DNA of 64,000 nt, from NCBI GenBank assembly GCA_020881915.1, contig JAJFPB010000010.1, forward strand, positions 682,001 through 746,000, given 5' to 3'. Positions 11,815-24,494 of this stretch are shown one piece after another. Position numbers and translations under genes: made by a program. The DNA comes from Paramyrothecium sp. XJ0827 (taxonomy: Eukaryota > Ascomycota > Sordariomycetes > Hypocreales > Stachybotryaceae). The first letter of the stretch is position 1; every line of letters starts with the position of its first letter. A model generated the notes under the pieces. It was given only the letters and a program-made list of their open reading frames with translations. It ran no database searches and was not told where the DNA came from.

Positions 11815-12771
11815 GATGCTCAAGTTAGTGTGGAGCGAATGAGTTGCAGCGATGTCGAACAGGGATGCTGGCACGATTGTAGGCTTTCGTCAATACCTCA
11901 CATGACACTGAAGAAATTTGTGACCTCCAAATAACAGAATAACAGCCCGGTCAAGGGTGTAAAGATAAAAAACTGCAAAGGCCAGACTGTTTGCCTACGT
12001 GTCTCTTCATTTCCCCCGTGCGGCACTGCGGCAGGCCATCAGCATAAGTGCATTGGAGGAGCAATGGAAGACTAAACCCAAGTTACGGCTCTCGGGTGTA
12101 ATCAGGTCTCAGCTGTACATCCAGGCCAGGACTGGACAGGGAAGGATAGAAGCTCGTCCAATCACATGCACGTCCCCCTGGGGACGATACTGCGCGACGG
12201 TAGGATTGTTATAAGATTCAGGGTGTTCCTCAGCCAATGTACAAGTCCCGAGCCTCAAAACAAGTCGGCCGTACTTTGCCCGCGGGTTGCAATGGACGTT
12301 CAATTTGCGTGCCGACTTTATGTTGCTGGACGCCTTCGATCACGCGCGCATGGACTTTGAGGATACAAAGGACGATTTGCCCAGGCATTGCTTGTTTATT
12401 GTCCACAGCGGCGCGACTAGACTGGCGGACGCAGTCGTGCCTGTTCAAAACTTGGCCCGATGTTTAGTGTTGAAGATTGAAGACGACAAAACGGCGGGAC
12501 GACACGTTCCCTTTAAGCCTAATCGCGTCACTTGCGACCACAGACATTGATTGGGCGATCGGCGCCGCAATGGCCAATACAAACTGGGGCTCGCTGGTGC
12601 GGCTGATGAGGCTCCCTCGTCGTATTCTCTCGTTTTCCCAGAGCCTGCCGGCCCCTATACCCACGTCTATCCAGTCATCCACTGAGGGGGGCTGATCTTG
12701 CTCCTGGGGTTTTTCTTCCCTCGCCTCACTCGTCGTGAAGCCCTCGCCAGCTAGGCTTGACCTTCGGCGTC
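11815..12771. other. Divergent intergenic region
   Basis: Promoters of the frameshifted four-TM gene (-) and the Mid2-like gene (+). No coding or RNA feature supported. Confidence 0.55.
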
Positions 12772-14097
12772 ATGGAAAGACGATTTGCGCGGCCACAACG
12801 CGCACCACTACTACAATCCTTGTTTATTCTACTCGGCTCGCTGACGCTGGTCTGCGGGGATAATCGAATCGGCTATTATGTAGCCTCCGTGTCTGGAGAG
12901 ACAGGTACGTCTTTGGCCCAGCGATGTGTGGATGTCCGTCATCAGGCATGCAGCGCTAACACGTTTAAACAGAGGTAGTGGTGGCCTCTTGCAATTACCA
13001 GACCACGGCCTCACATTCTTGGAGCACTGTGGGAAGCATGGGCGTATGTGTAGAAACATCCATCAGCAGCGACGCGACACTCAGCCGGACTTCGGAGTTC
13101 GTGACAACGCATTACTACCGAGGCGACGAATGCAACGGCGTATCAGCTACGGGTCGGTTCTTTGCCGTGGCAGAGGGCCGAACCGCCACAGTCAACGTCA
13201 GTTTTCCATGGTACGTGCAGGCCCACACCGGGAGACTATGGGAAAGGCTTATCTGGAATGTTTGCCAGTGACCGCGCGTGCGAAACCATCACCATATTCG
13301 GCGCATCGCCTTCCGCCTCGCCGTCCGTCTCGTGGATAGGGTGCCCAGAAATGCTCGGTCTACCCGCTGATGCACAAACAGTGTATGCGGAGCTTCCCAG
13401 CGGCGTCACCGTGGCACCAGGTTCGCGAGACACGTCAGCGCCTACGAGCTCAACACCAAGGACCTCCACCATAGACCAAACCAGCTCCGGTCCAGGGCAA
13501 ACCACAGACAGCAGTCGGACCAATGCCGATGATGAGACAAGCTCGTCTAGCGTTACATCACAAACTAGTCCGCCGGATCCAAACAGCAATGGAAATCCTT
13601 CGGAAGGTAGTTCCGACAATGACAGCTCAAACAGACCCATCATCATTGGTGCGGTGGTAGGTTCGGTCGGAGGCGTGGCCCTCATACTACTCGCCTTCTT
13701 CCTTGGCTGGCGACACGCTGCCAAGAAGCGCGCGGCCAGTACGACGTACCAGCTGCGCGAGCCGTACGAGGAAAAACCAGAACTAGAGGGGACGGCAACG
13801 CGGGCGGGAGCAGGAACAACAGATGTGAAGCCCGCAGGAGCAATTGAAGCAATACAACCGGTTAACTGGAGCCAAGAGGCTTGGACACTGCAACAACAAC
13901 AGCAACAAACTCACATTCCTCCAGCATCGGAGCTCCCATCAAATTACCCAGCAGCGCATCAACTATCATCTGAGCCAGGGCCTTACGAATTTCCAGGAAG
14001 CCAGGCGTACTACCATCAGCCTCAACCGGGATGGGATGGAACAGTTGCAACGCAAATGGGGCCGCAACAACAGCCTTTCCTACATGGGCAGCGCTGA
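12772..14097 (+). CDS. Single-pass surface glycoprotein, Mid2/WSC-like architecture
   Basis: Three exons: 12772-12904, 12973-13210, 13269-14097 (399 aa). It starts with a basic patch and hydrophobic signal sequence (LLQSLFILLGSLTLVCG), then a Cys-containing ectodomain of ~150 residues, a Ser/Thr/Pro-rich stalk (about residues 170-260), a TM segment (IIIGAVVGSVGGVALILLAF) and a ~120-residue cytosolic tail with a run of six Gln near residue 340 and Pro/Tyr/Gln-rich sequence. This order, signal-ectodomain-ST stalk-TM-tail, is that of fungal cell-wall-integrity sensors of the Mid2/Wsc kind, but no WSC or other named domain is recognised, so sensing is inferred only from architecture. The third exon start was set by phase (GTACGT donor at 13211, GCCAG acceptor at 13268). 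Confidence 0.75.
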
Positions 14098-15470
14098 TCT
14101 CAGATCTTGAAGCCTGGCTGCAGCTCGGACAAGCAATCAAGGTTGTGCGAGACTTGTACTAAGCGACCCCTCTAATGCTGACATGAGCACATGTACCACT
14201 GTTAATATAATTCAGACACTTCAGTTCGATGAGCGGCATTGGGCATGTGTCGTAATTTAATGAGTTCAGAGTTGTTCTCCATACAGCCTTCATAAGGAAT
14301 GAGGGATATTCAGAAGGCCTTTCCCAGCCGGTAGTGGTGTGAATTGTTCATTTAAGCAACACGAGTAGTACATAGCTGAACACCGTCTAATGTTTCTGGT
14401 GCTTCTGCACAAGTATTTACGAGTATCGCTCGTAGTGAATGGCGAATCCCAGCACGACAGGCAAAACCGGTTGTGGGATCGAGTTGGTGTCCTGAATTTT
14501 AATGCTTAACACCGTTGCAATAACTACACAATGACTCTTTTCGGTAAGAAAAGGCTGAAAGAAGAAATCCTCGAACAAGCGGAATGAGAGTGAAAATGCC
14601 CACCAAACGAATACCTAAATTCACCTATTAACAAGCCTGCTATGCTATGATGTGCATTATCCGTCTTCGTCAACTGGAATTGACCACTTACCCTATACCG
14701 TTGCTCAACCGTCAGAAGGAATATGTTTGAGGGAACTCCCTGCAGGTATTGCAGGCACAAACAAGCATGCTTGAGCAATTGAGGATCAGCTCGATTTGGC
14801 TTTTAGCGTTTGCCAATGAAGTGATTTTCCGATTCATGGGTTGGGTCGAACTCCGTAACCCGTCATTCCCGTCTCGTGGGATTGGAGCCTCCCCCGACCA
14901 ATAACTTGGCATCACACACTGCCAAGAATCATTTGGTAGTGAAGTTGAATTAGGCTATTTTTTAAGATTAATGGTAAAAAGAGGGGACGCATTTCGTGCA
15001 ACAACAAGACAATCGCGGATAACAAGCCCGAGTCTTGGATCTCCCCCCTCAACTCATGTGCAGACTAGCCTCCTCCAAGGCAGGACTAACATGTCATCTC
15101 GTGCTTCGGATATGCATGTGCGGAAAAGCTCCTCTTAAGACCCTTAGAATATGTTGATTGGCTAATTACTCCATCAATCAGGGAGCATCGCGACGTTGTA
15201 GCGCAGATGATCCTTACCCTTTCTGCGCGCTACCCCAAGTTTTCTAGTCCACTACTCCGCATCGCAACTTGGAGCTACTCTTCGGGGCCTTGAAATGACG
15301 AAGCTTACTCGCTCAGGCAACTCGTGTTTGCCGTTGCGTTTCCATCATGCATGGGCGGCGCAGCGGATTAACGGCCTGGTTGACCTCGGCAGACGAGCAT
15401 TGCCGTTCGTCGGAGGGTCAATGGCTGCCCTCCAGCCCTGCATTCGCGGGGGACGATCGACGGAAGGCTG
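14098..15470. other. Long intergenic region upstream of the GH105 gene
   Basis: About 1.4 kb with no supported gene. Short frames at 14524-14915 on the minus strand lack recognisable content. Confidence 0.55.
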
Positions 15471-15480
15471 AAATATATAA
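15446..15480 (+). promoter_or_regulatory. GH105 promoter: CreA-type GC box and TATA box
   Basis: A GCGGGG hexamer at 15446-15451 fits the SYGGRG consensus of the carbon catabolite repressor CreA/Mig1. A TATATAA box lies at about 15474-15480, roughly 100 bp before the ATG at 15579. Both are in the right place for a repressible hydrolase gene, but single short motifs are weak evidence. Confidence 0.4.
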
Positions 15481-15578
15481 GGAAGCTTGATTGCCCCGGC
15501 TGATGGTCTTGGTCTTTCGTGTCAGAGACGCTGCCATCCTCCTCTCCTGGCTCTGTTTTACTCAATTGCCCCCTCAAC

Positions 15579-16860
15579 ATGAGATTCTCGACTCTTCTGC
15601 TCGCCGGAGCGGCCTCCGCCGCTGGAGTTGATCTGCCCCGTGGCTGGCAAGCTATCCCCCCGTCCCAGAAGATCAAGCCGGGCAAGTTCAAGGGCGAGCC
15701 TCGTTACTTGACCTGGATGGCGGACTCCCAGATACAGCACGGCGTTGAGCCCACCCTGGCCTACACCGTGTCGTCCTACTACTCCGGCGTCCTCAGGGCT
15801 TACGAGCGAACGGGCGACAAGAAGTACTACAACTACGTCAAGTACGGAGCCGACATCCTGCTGTATCCTGACCAGGATGGCACGATCCTCATGTACAACA
15901 GGAGTAACTCGATCGATGACATTCGCATCGGACACACCTTCTTGGACATCTACGAGGAGACGGGCGAGGAGATATACAAGACGGCGGCGTCGTATCTCCG
16001 CCAGCAGATCGACCGCACGGGACGTACTCCCGACGGTGGCTTCTACCATCGCTTCCCGGCGTACATTGATCAGATGTGGCTGGATGGCATCTTCATGTTG
16101 GACGTCTTCTACGCGCGCTGGACGGCCAAGTTCGAGGGCGACAACAGCACTGCTTGGGATGACATTGCCCTGCAGTTCGACCTCATTGACGCCGGCACCA
16201 CGGTCGAGAAGAAGCGCACCAACGGTCTGCCTCTGCACGGCTTCGACTACAGCAAGACTCAGATCTGGGCGCACCCCGAGCACGGCGCGTCGCCTCACGT
16301 CTGGGGTCGCGCTGTCGGCTGGTACATCATGGCCCTCGTCGACACTCTCGACTACTTCCCCGAGGGACATGAAGGCCACGCCCGCCTCGTCAAGTACCTC
16401 CAGAATGTCTCCGACGCCATCGTCAAGGCGCAGGACAAGAAGACCAAGGGCTGGTATCTTGTCATGGACCCCGGTCTCGAGAAGCGCTGGGGCAACTACA
16501 TCGAGAGCTCGGGCTCCGCCATGTTTGTGTACGGACTGTTCAAGGCGTTGCGCCAGGGCCACATCAAGGGCAAGAAGTACGAGAAGGCCGCGCTGGACGG
16601 CTACAAGCTGATGACGGACACGTTCGCGCAGCCGCGCAAGCACGATGGCTCTTTGGCCTGGGAGTGGACTGTGCAAACCGGCAGTCTGAGCTCCAACGGT
16701 ACTTTCGATGTATGTTTTCTGTCGTGCACGTTGCGGAGAGTTGAATACTGACCATCATTCACAGTACTACGCAAGCATGCCGATTTTCGAGAACGACTTG
16801 AAGGGCGTCGCGCCTTTCTTGTTCGCGAGCTACGAATACGAGCTTCGTCGAGAGGGCTAG
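15579..16860 (+). CDS. Secreted GH105 unsaturated rhamnogalacturonyl hydrolase (YteR/YesR-like)
   Basis: Two exons, 15579-16709 and 16765-16860 (408 aa), 55-nt intron. A signal peptide (MRFSTLLLAGAASAAG) leads into an (alpha/alpha)6-barrel glycoside hydrolase. Family features are DDIRIGHTFLDIY, GGFYHRFPAYIDQMWLDG with the DQMWLDG catalytic-region motif, HGASPHVWGRAVGWY and NYIESSGSAMFVYGL. GH105 enzymes hydrate the 4,5-unsaturated galacturonosyl residue left by rhamnogalacturonan or pectate lyases and release it from the chain end. The fungus therefore probably degrades pectin outside the cell. GC content and codon bias towards C-ending codons are stronger than in neighbours, suggesting high expression. 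Length matches the family (about 370-420 aa). Confidence 0.93.
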
Positions 16861-17996
16861 ATATCTTTTGTTCTAAAAAGAAAGGCGTGGCGGGCGCTAC
16901 GAGAAGAATCATGGCAAGCGAGACAGATTATGCGATGGCGGGAGCAAAAGCTTCTGGACCTGAAGCTACATGTTGTTGTGCGATATTGAACCATGTAGGA
17001 CGTCTGAAATGAGACTACCAGAATTGTGCCCTCTGTTGCGGAGATTCTCTCAGATTAACACATTGATCATACTCTGACACACACTTGCATGCACTAGACT
17101 TTGCTTCTTCCCCGGCAGTCTGTATTTTCTGTGCAGACGCCCCGACGAAAGTCACGGCTCTTAGTAGCGCACAATTCGACTAATCTATTTGTGTTCATCG
17201 AAAACGATGCAACAGGATTGAATAGAGAATCCTCCAATGTCAGTTACATGTTCAGAATGCGGGTCCAGGGCCTTGTTGAATTAGACGGTGGCCTTGGCGA
17301 CTTCATCTTCAAAGTATTGTATAACAATATTGACCTTACTTTTCTTCTGTTTTATTCTTGATTATCCACAGGGTTTGTAATTTGATAGTCTCCCATTTTG
17401 GATTTGCTTTTGCTATCAGCTGCCAAAGTACATTGCATACAAAAACATCAGGCTGAGTTGACGTCATCATACCATGCATCTATCCATACTGGAGGGTTAC
17501 ATAGAAGCTCCCGAGTGTTGTTAAATATGGCAACTTTTTTTGGCCGCAGTACCGTACGTCAGCCACCGCCCCCCCTGTCACGCTTCTCTCCACCGCAAGG
17601 CTTTGACCAGTGTGGCCAATGATTCGTGAGTGGCGAGAGGGCTCTGGACTGATTGGCGGTGGATAGAGACATTTGGGTCGCAGATCAGCTGAAACCGGTC
17701 TTCGTATTTGCAGCACAAGGTATGTATGCTGCACTGCAACCACTATCTCCGTCAGCCGCTGTCTATTTATGACGAAAACAGGATAATGGATGGCCCCCAA
17801 TGCCCCCCTCAAATTTGTCATGAACCTCTCTTCTTAATCCATTCATGTCCCGTACTCGAACGAGTTCATTCTTGGTCTCATCCAGGCCTCGTCTCACCCT
17901 CGGTTGCCGAGAATGAAACCCGACTGAGAGTCTCCGCGGTCGCCGATCACTTGCACGAGCCAGAAGTCTACTGCGAATTCTCCTTTGTCTGCGAAA
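16861..17996. other. Intergenic, no supported gene
   Basis: About 1.1 kb between the GH105 stop and the next gene on the same strand. Frames on both strands are short and lack recognisable domains. Confidence 0.55.
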
Positions 17997-19525
17997 ATGA
18001 CCTCGAACGTCACGGCGGCGTGGACCGCACCCCCGTTGAGCATGCTCCAACCCAGAAGCTGCACTCTCGGCTCCAACTGGGCAGCAACTGCGCTCCGGCT
18101 GATTCACGAAAATCGCACAATCGAAGACGTGCCCCTGATGCTCACGGTCGACTACCTAAGCGCCACGATACCCCAGAACTGGACCGCGAAGCCGGACAAG
18201 GGCGACCTCCTCGCATGGTACGCCACGCATCAAGATTTCGAGAATGAGGATGTGAAGGCGTTCTGGAACAAGATGATCGAATATCCCATCGAAGAGTGCG
18301 GTACCGCCATTTGCGAGAAACTCGATTGGGCTGGTGATCCGGAGTTGTCTGGGGACGGCATGATGATCAGTTACTACATCGGTCAGTGCTCTACTTGCTC
18401 CCATGCTCCCTCCTACCCAAGACTCAGGATAGTAGGACTAACCATCTTGCTGTAGTTGCGGTCATGTCGCTCATTTGGTTCATCGCCATCAATTTGGGCA
18501 ATTCATCGTTCCTCAAGAACCACCGGGCTCGGCGACACAAAGCGGCGAAACTACTCCGCGGCTTCCAAGAGTCATCCTACGATTTCCTTGACGCTGCTCT
18601 TGTTTTTTCCGCTGCCATGCATATCGCGACCATCACACGCTATGCCACCATAGTGGCCAACGAGGAGCGAACCTACTCTGCCTATAGCCTTCTTGGCTCC
18701 GTCTTCATGTCCGTCTTCACCGTGTTCCCAGCGCTGGTCTTGCAGACTGTCACGGACCGCCTGCGAAAACACTGGCTGCGAATCATCCTCTGGTTTGTCA
18801 TTATCGCTTCTTGCATAATTGTTGAGGTGTTCTACATGATTGTGGGCAAGAGAGATCACTGGGGCCGCTTCACTCATGATCAAGAGTACTACGTCAATTA
18901 CTACGTCAACTACTACGCCAATTACCGTGACAACCGTCCAAATCATTTCCGTGAGTTCGTCTGGCAGAGAGCTTGTGAACGTAACGAGAACCGCGAACGA
19001 CTCATGGATATGCTAACCTTTGGACACTTGTGGCTCGGGCTCAACATGATCTGGTGGATCTGGTACGTAATCGTGAGTGTCGTGCCAGACCATTGGAAGG
19101 CTAGGCGAAGGAATGGGAAATGGTACAACTTTTTCAAGAAGGTGCAGAAAGTCCTCATCATTACGAACGGGTGCGTCTGCATCCTGACGATGTTTGCATT
19201 TCTCGGTTTCTATCATTACTACACCCATCACGTGTCGATGATGGCGGGCCTCGATAAGGCCAAAGATGGGACTTGGACTTTTGGTCAGGTTCTCGCATTG
19301 GCTACATGGGTGCCAGTCATTGTTCAGTTCACCTCCATTTCACTCTGTAAGTGCCCTGGTAGCTTCATCGATGTAGGGCTGTGCTAATGCGTCATAGTTG
19401 GTAAGAAGGGATTAAACGCAAGACTCTCAGTCAGATACAAGGTCGTGGAGACTGGGGAGCCCTATGAAAAGATGAACGACATGTCAGATCAAAATCTTGA
19501 GACCTTATCCACCGCGAGAGTATAA
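17997..19525 (+). CDS. Unknown multipass membrane protein
   Basis: Three exons: 17997-18381, 18456-19346, 19398-19525 (467 aa); introns of 74 nt (CTAAC branch) and 51 nt. The first ~125 residues are soluble, with N-glycosylation sequons (NVT, NRT, NWT) and four Cys, and probably lie outside the membrane or in a lumen. Then follow about seven hydrophobic segments, for example VAVMSLIWFIAINLG, DAALVFSAAMHIATI, LGSVFMSVFTVFPALVL, WLRIILWFVIIASCIIVEVF and VLIITNGCVCILTMFAFLGF. Between TM4 and TM5 a Tyr/Asn-rich loop repeats YYVNYYVNYYANY. No family was recognised; it looks like one of the ascomycete-specific hypothetical membrane proteins. Confidence 0.75.
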
Positions 19526-20195
19526 AGTTGAGCTTCAAATCGATAGAAGGTCCCCTAATCAGGGAAATTAGGAATATGGATAGAACCTCACAAAATGAAA
19601 TGTATAGAATTTTTATGCTACTGTAGCTAGTTATGTATTGTGAAATTGCTATGGTGCTGTGATGGAGCGAAGATGAGAATGTGTTGTAGAACTGTCGGGC
19701 CACAACGACCACAACATCGCTGTCAGCCAGCCAATCATCATGGCGAGACATTCATTCGAGGCAGTGTCATTTAGCCTGTGGTTCACTGCTTACGCCTGGC
19801 TTTAGCTGGAAGGATTTCAGCACTGTCCAATAAGGGCCTTGGGATCCCTGACGTTCGGCCCACCTGTGCTCCTGACCAGGGCATCATCGTGCCTTTCCCC
19901 GCAGGTAAGCAACAGCAATGGAGGCGTCGAGATTAGAGACCAGAGTCTTCAGATTGATGCCAAGGTTTCTAGCTGTCGATTACTAGCAAGCCATCGTAGG
20001 TGTCTCCGAGCGTGTTTCGCCGACAAAGCCTTCGTCGACGGACACCGCAAGGCTCAAGGCTCGTGTCTGCTGTCATGCGGTAAATTCCGAGCCCTGCAAC
20101 TATCTCCTTGAAATTTCTCAATCCGGCATTACGCGCCGCTGCCTCACGTCTCCCGCCACCTCCACCCCATCACAGGCTTGCATCATTCGCCAGTC
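19526..20195. other. Intergenic, promoter region of the first Zn(II)2Cys6 regulator
   Basis: No gene recognised; it should contain the 5' UTR and promoter of the gene starting at 20196. Confidence 0.5.
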
Positions 20196-21848
20196 ATGCC
20201 GGGAGTCCCATCCGGCCGCGGCTGCGAGGTATGTCGCAAACAGAAGAAGAAGGTTGGTTCTCCCATCGGCATCCTGCAGCTAGCAAAGTCATTGGGCGGG
20301 TCTGACTGATCTGGGCCCTGCCAGTGCGACCAAGCCAAGCCAGCATGCGGCAGATGTGCGCGCCTTGGGATTCAGTGCGTCGGCGCCGGCGTGCAGCGAT
20401 TCCACTTTAGGGAGTTTAGAGCGACGTCTAGGCAGAGCGCGGTGGCCGCCGGCGAGCAGTCTGCAATGATGCTTCGGGAGCCGAGTAGCTCCCCAACCTT
20501 GCTGGTGTCTCAAGAGTTTATGCAAGGATTTCGCGGCGATGACATGCGTTACGATCTTAGCATCTATGGCCCTTTCCTCCAAGAGATACCGGGACGACTA
20601 GGTCGGAGCAAAGCTTTGGACGCGTCGACGTCCGCTGCTGTAAAGAGCTTGGCAGCATTCAAGAGAGGGCAGCCGACCTGCACCGTAGCTCTGGCAAGTT
20701 ATGTTCAAGCGTTGGGGGCTTTGAGAAGTAGTTTGGTTGACCCAGCCACAGCTGGGACAGCAGACACTCTCTGTTCCATCTACCTTATTGTCCTGTGTCA
20801 GGTACGGTTCCAGCCTCCTTGGTGTTTACCCACTCGCAACATAGCATTGTCGATCCACCTGCGCTGTGTGACCAGGACTTGAACTAACCAGCATGTCTGT
20901 ATTGCAGGGCTGGATTGGGTCGGAAGACTATCACATGCTCAAGCACGGAGAAGCCGTAGCTTTCATTCTGAAAAGAGCGCCTACGCTGAAGTTTGATAAT
21001 GTGTTCGAAAACCAGCTTGTTCTTACGTTGATTGTGCCGCTGGTATGTCAAGCCGCTCGCCCGATCGGCCCTCTCTCCTGGGACTACTTATTGACGAGGA
21101 AGCTAATTTGCGGCATTTCTGACAGGTCATGGATGCCATGATGAACCCCAATGTTGTTCTTGGGTCATGGCTTGATGAGCTTATAGACAAGTACATGACT
21201 GGACTGGGTTCGAAACAGCCTCGAACTATTTATGAAAGTTGCAGATTAGTGAATATCGTGAGGATACCGTCAGTTCTTCGTGATCCGCTTCGGCACATGC
21301 CCTATATCGGCGTTGCCTATGCGACAGTGCGGACAGATGTCGCCCGCATGAGGCGGTCCTATGCCGTGGTGCAGAACATGTACGAATCCAGTTCAGCGTC
21401 CGCAAAGAAGGCAAAGGAGACTCTCCGTGTGTATAGCGGCATGCAAACCGTCGCAGGGATTCTCCTCATGGTGGCGAACCTGGTGGCAGGGTTGCTGGCG
21501 GCCCACGACCCAAGCAATACGGCAGTTGCTGACGAGGCAGCCTCATACCGCCGGGAGACTCTCGCCTTGGCCAAGTCGGCTGCACTCCATCGGCCTTTTG
21601 GATCAAGCTACATGACGCTAACATTGGTTACGGCATGGGCGGCCTCGGAAGACGCGGAGGAAATGGCTGAGCTTTGGACGGCACTGGAGGACTATGCATC
21701 GGACTTTTCCGAAGACAGTTGGCAGAAAAGGCCATTGTGGCTGAGGAGTGTATTTGATACGGTGCGGAGGGACAGCTTTGTAAGAGCGAGCGGATCGCTA
21801 TCGCCAGCCTCCGAGGTTGTCCACGCGGAGTACTGCGTCTTAATGTGA
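20196..21848 (+). CDS. Zn(II)2Cys6 transcription factor
   Basis: Four exons: 20196-20252, 20325-20801, 20908-21042, 21126-21848 (463 aa), all phase 0. The N-terminal binuclear zinc cluster is GCEVCRKQKKK (exon 1) joined to CDQAKPACGRCARLGIQC (exon 2): C-x2-C-x6-C-x6-C-x2-C-x6-C. The first intron falls just before the third Cys, a common place in ascomycete genes. The rest resembles the fungal-specific regulatory region (helical, FMQGF..., YLIVLCQGWIGSEDYHML). It probably binds CGG-type half sites in the nucleus. It is convergent with the next regulator (stops 141 bp apart). Targets unknown. Confidence 0.88.
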
Positions 21849-21989
21849 AGCAACAGCAGTTGACATCCATGATTGTAGAACAAGAGAACAAGAGGAATAT
21901 TCCCTTATAAAATCTCGTAGCCTTATACAAGACTTTCCAGGGAATGATGGCTTGCCTATACTTACAACAGCCCATGTTGTTGACGTCCG

Positions 21990-24174
21990 TCACTCGCCTT
22001 GCTCCAAGGGAGTCATGATATCCATTGGGAAGAAGTTGCAAAGATCTGTCGTCATCACATTCAGATTGAAGTAGTTTGAATTCAACCAGTCTTGATCCAT
22101 CATAGCGTCAGATGAACCCAAGGCAGATGGATTCGTCCCACCCAAGACTGGGTCACCTCTGCCGGTGAGGAATATCATTTTCTCAGATGCGTCAGTCCCA
22201 AGAAGATTCGAGGAAGGGAACTCAATATCTGCGAACTGCTGGGGAGCGACATGATCGTTGTCTGATACTGCCAGCCGTGGAACAGATATTTGGTTGGAGA
22301 TTGAGGATTCGATGGTCTCGACCACACGGCCAATAGAGTTCAGGGCCGTAGTTATAGGCTCATCAGCTACCATGCAAGACAATGCTTGCATGGCCTTTTT
22401 TATGTATTCCATATTGTATGTATACTTGGAAGGCTGACAAAGTATGTCGTAGAGCAGGATTGCGCAGCTGCATTCCATGAAAAAAGCCTGATACCTAATG
22501 CCCTGTGCCGGTTTTAGCTTTTGGGAATACTCCCAGGCATCGATGACTTTGACTCACATTGGAAATGTTGTCGTTTATTAGCATGCTGCCCACGGTTTCA
22601 ATAGAATCTTGGGCTGCGTCGACGGCATGCCTGCAAGCTTTCCGCAGCCACATCTCGTTGCAGTCTTCTACGCGTCTATTTACGCGCATTGCGTAGTTGG
22701 CAACTAGGAATGGGCGGAATATCAAGATGTTGGCAAGGTAGTACACTATCCAGGCGTTAGTTCCTCAGCTGGTGAAAATATGAATGAATACCGACAATTG
22801 TACAATGTCAGACGTTCATGAACTCCAATGGTGCCTTGATCACGACTGGCGTAGACTGTGGCGATGCCATGCTCCTCAGCAAACTGACGCACTCGGCTAT
22901 GCAACCCTTCAGCTGTGACATAGAGTTCCCTCAATGAAGTCGCTTTTCTTCCATAAATCAGGTCGGCAGTATCCTCCATAATCCTTGCAATACAACACAA
23001 CCTTCTTATGGCGGGCGGTTCTGTAGGGAACGGGCAGGCAATGTCGCTAAGCTTGAGGCTACTGCGTCGTCCCATCGCGAGACCTTGGCATCTTTGGAAG
23101 TCAGTGACTGAAAAGGCAGGTCTACCGCAAGGCTACAACTTACGTCTCATAGAAATAAAGCGACCATAGGGTGGTCCGATGCTTCTGTAATGTAGCCTCA
23201 TCTAATCTTGTAGTGAGGGCCTCGATATGTAGACCCAGGGCGAATGCTTTCCTACAAGCGACACCGAGATGTAAGTAGGCTGAGTTTGGACGTCCTATGT
23301 TAAGTTGGTAGTCTGCGAACAAGATTGAAAGCTGCACCATTTGCATGGTCACCACATCATCGAAGATAACAACTTCCCGCTTAGCTTCAGTAAACAGTGT
23401 CTCGGCTAATGTCGTTTCTGTTGTTGAAAGAGCACCAACAGCCAAAATCGCAAGGAAATTGGCTTTGGTTTGGGGTGGCATGAGCTGACGATCGCCCTCG
23501 CCCTCGGAATAGAGAACCTCAAACATGGAATCCAATTCAGCAGCAGAGTAGAATGGTAGCCGGTAATGGGAGGTGAGTTTGAATATCTCGAGAAACTCTT
23601 TGGCCTGTACCCGGGAAACGGTTTTGAGCGGGAGGCTCGAGGACCGAATCGACTCCGGGTTTACCCTAGGGGGAGTACCAAAGAATATAGACCTTTGCAT
23701 AAAAGTGTCGAGCCCTGATCGCCCATGGGACGCGTCAGGATGACCGCGGCTGTTGACAGATAAGACACCTCGATGTATTTGCTGGAGGAAGGCGAAGTAG
23801 GAAGATGGACCGTAGAACAGTTGCGAGCTGTCTGTTGATTTTGGCGATAAATGTCTTTCGGTAACACTGTGGTAAACCTCGTGCTGAGCGCCTCGTTCAT
23901 CCTCTTTACCACCATTGCCATTGCTGGTCCATACACTCGACGACGTTTCTCTAGCCGAATTGTTGCTGGTCGACCGTGGGGACTGTGGAAATGATTGCGA
24001 TGAAGCCTCTGAGGTGAATCGCTGCTTCGCAGACTTTCGGACTCGAGCCTTTGATCGGTACACGCAATTCTGAGGAGCAACACGGCATTCGCGATGTTGG
24101 CAGGGACGAGCACCGTCGCAGCGAGATTTTCGGAGCCGACACGGCTCGCAGGCTTTGGAAATCTTCGTGTTCAT
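21990..24174 (-). CDS. Zn(II)2Cys6 transcription factor with fungal_trans domain
   Basis: Four exons: 24174-23144, 23091-22796, 22745-22558, 22502-21990 (675 aa). The zinc cluster is at residues ~9-30: ACEPCRLRKSRCDGARPC then QHRECRVAPQNC. The fourth and fifth Cys are separated by four residues rather than the usual two. A Ser-rich linker follows, then a fungal_trans (PF04082) middle region: FLEIFKLTSHYRLPFYSAAE, HLGVACRKAFALGLHIE, SLYFYETCQGLAMGRRSS and YLANILIFRPFL. The donor of the second intron (GTCGGT at 22795) is weak but gives the expected LYNLYYLANILIFRPFL. The gene is divergent from the PDR transporter, sharing about 430 bp of upstream DNA, which makes it the natural candidate regulator of that transporter. 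Confidence 0.85.
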
Positions 24175-24494
24175 TTTGACCGTAGTTGGCGGTGTTGATA
24201 AGACCCATCAGCGGATTTACAAAACAGAGTGTTCGGAGTAAGAAGAGTTGTGACAGTGGAACCGGCGGTGGTCTCGGAACTAGGCTTTCAGGCCCAACTA
24301 CGTTCCATCTCGGAACGCTCGGTCCGACTATTGCTCCTGCTGCCTCTGAAGGTCCAGACTAGAGCAAGAAAGCTCCAATCGCTCCGTTGTTAGGCCCATC
24401 CGAACCACTCTTTATGAGTGTGAGCCATAGCGTTGACCCACCGGCCATAGGTGTAAATCCGTAAACCCGAAATGCGTAAATGCGGTCGTGTGGA

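Noticed and set aside
15745..16611. Second plus-strand frame of 288 codons inside the GH105 gene
   Set aside because: Out-of-frame shadow, very rich in Ser, Thr and Arg, no start context or family.
15558..16676. Long antisense frame (372 codons) across the GH105 gene
   Set aside because: GC-rich mirror of a real gene with strong codon bias; its translation is Arg/Val/Leu-rich and has no domain.
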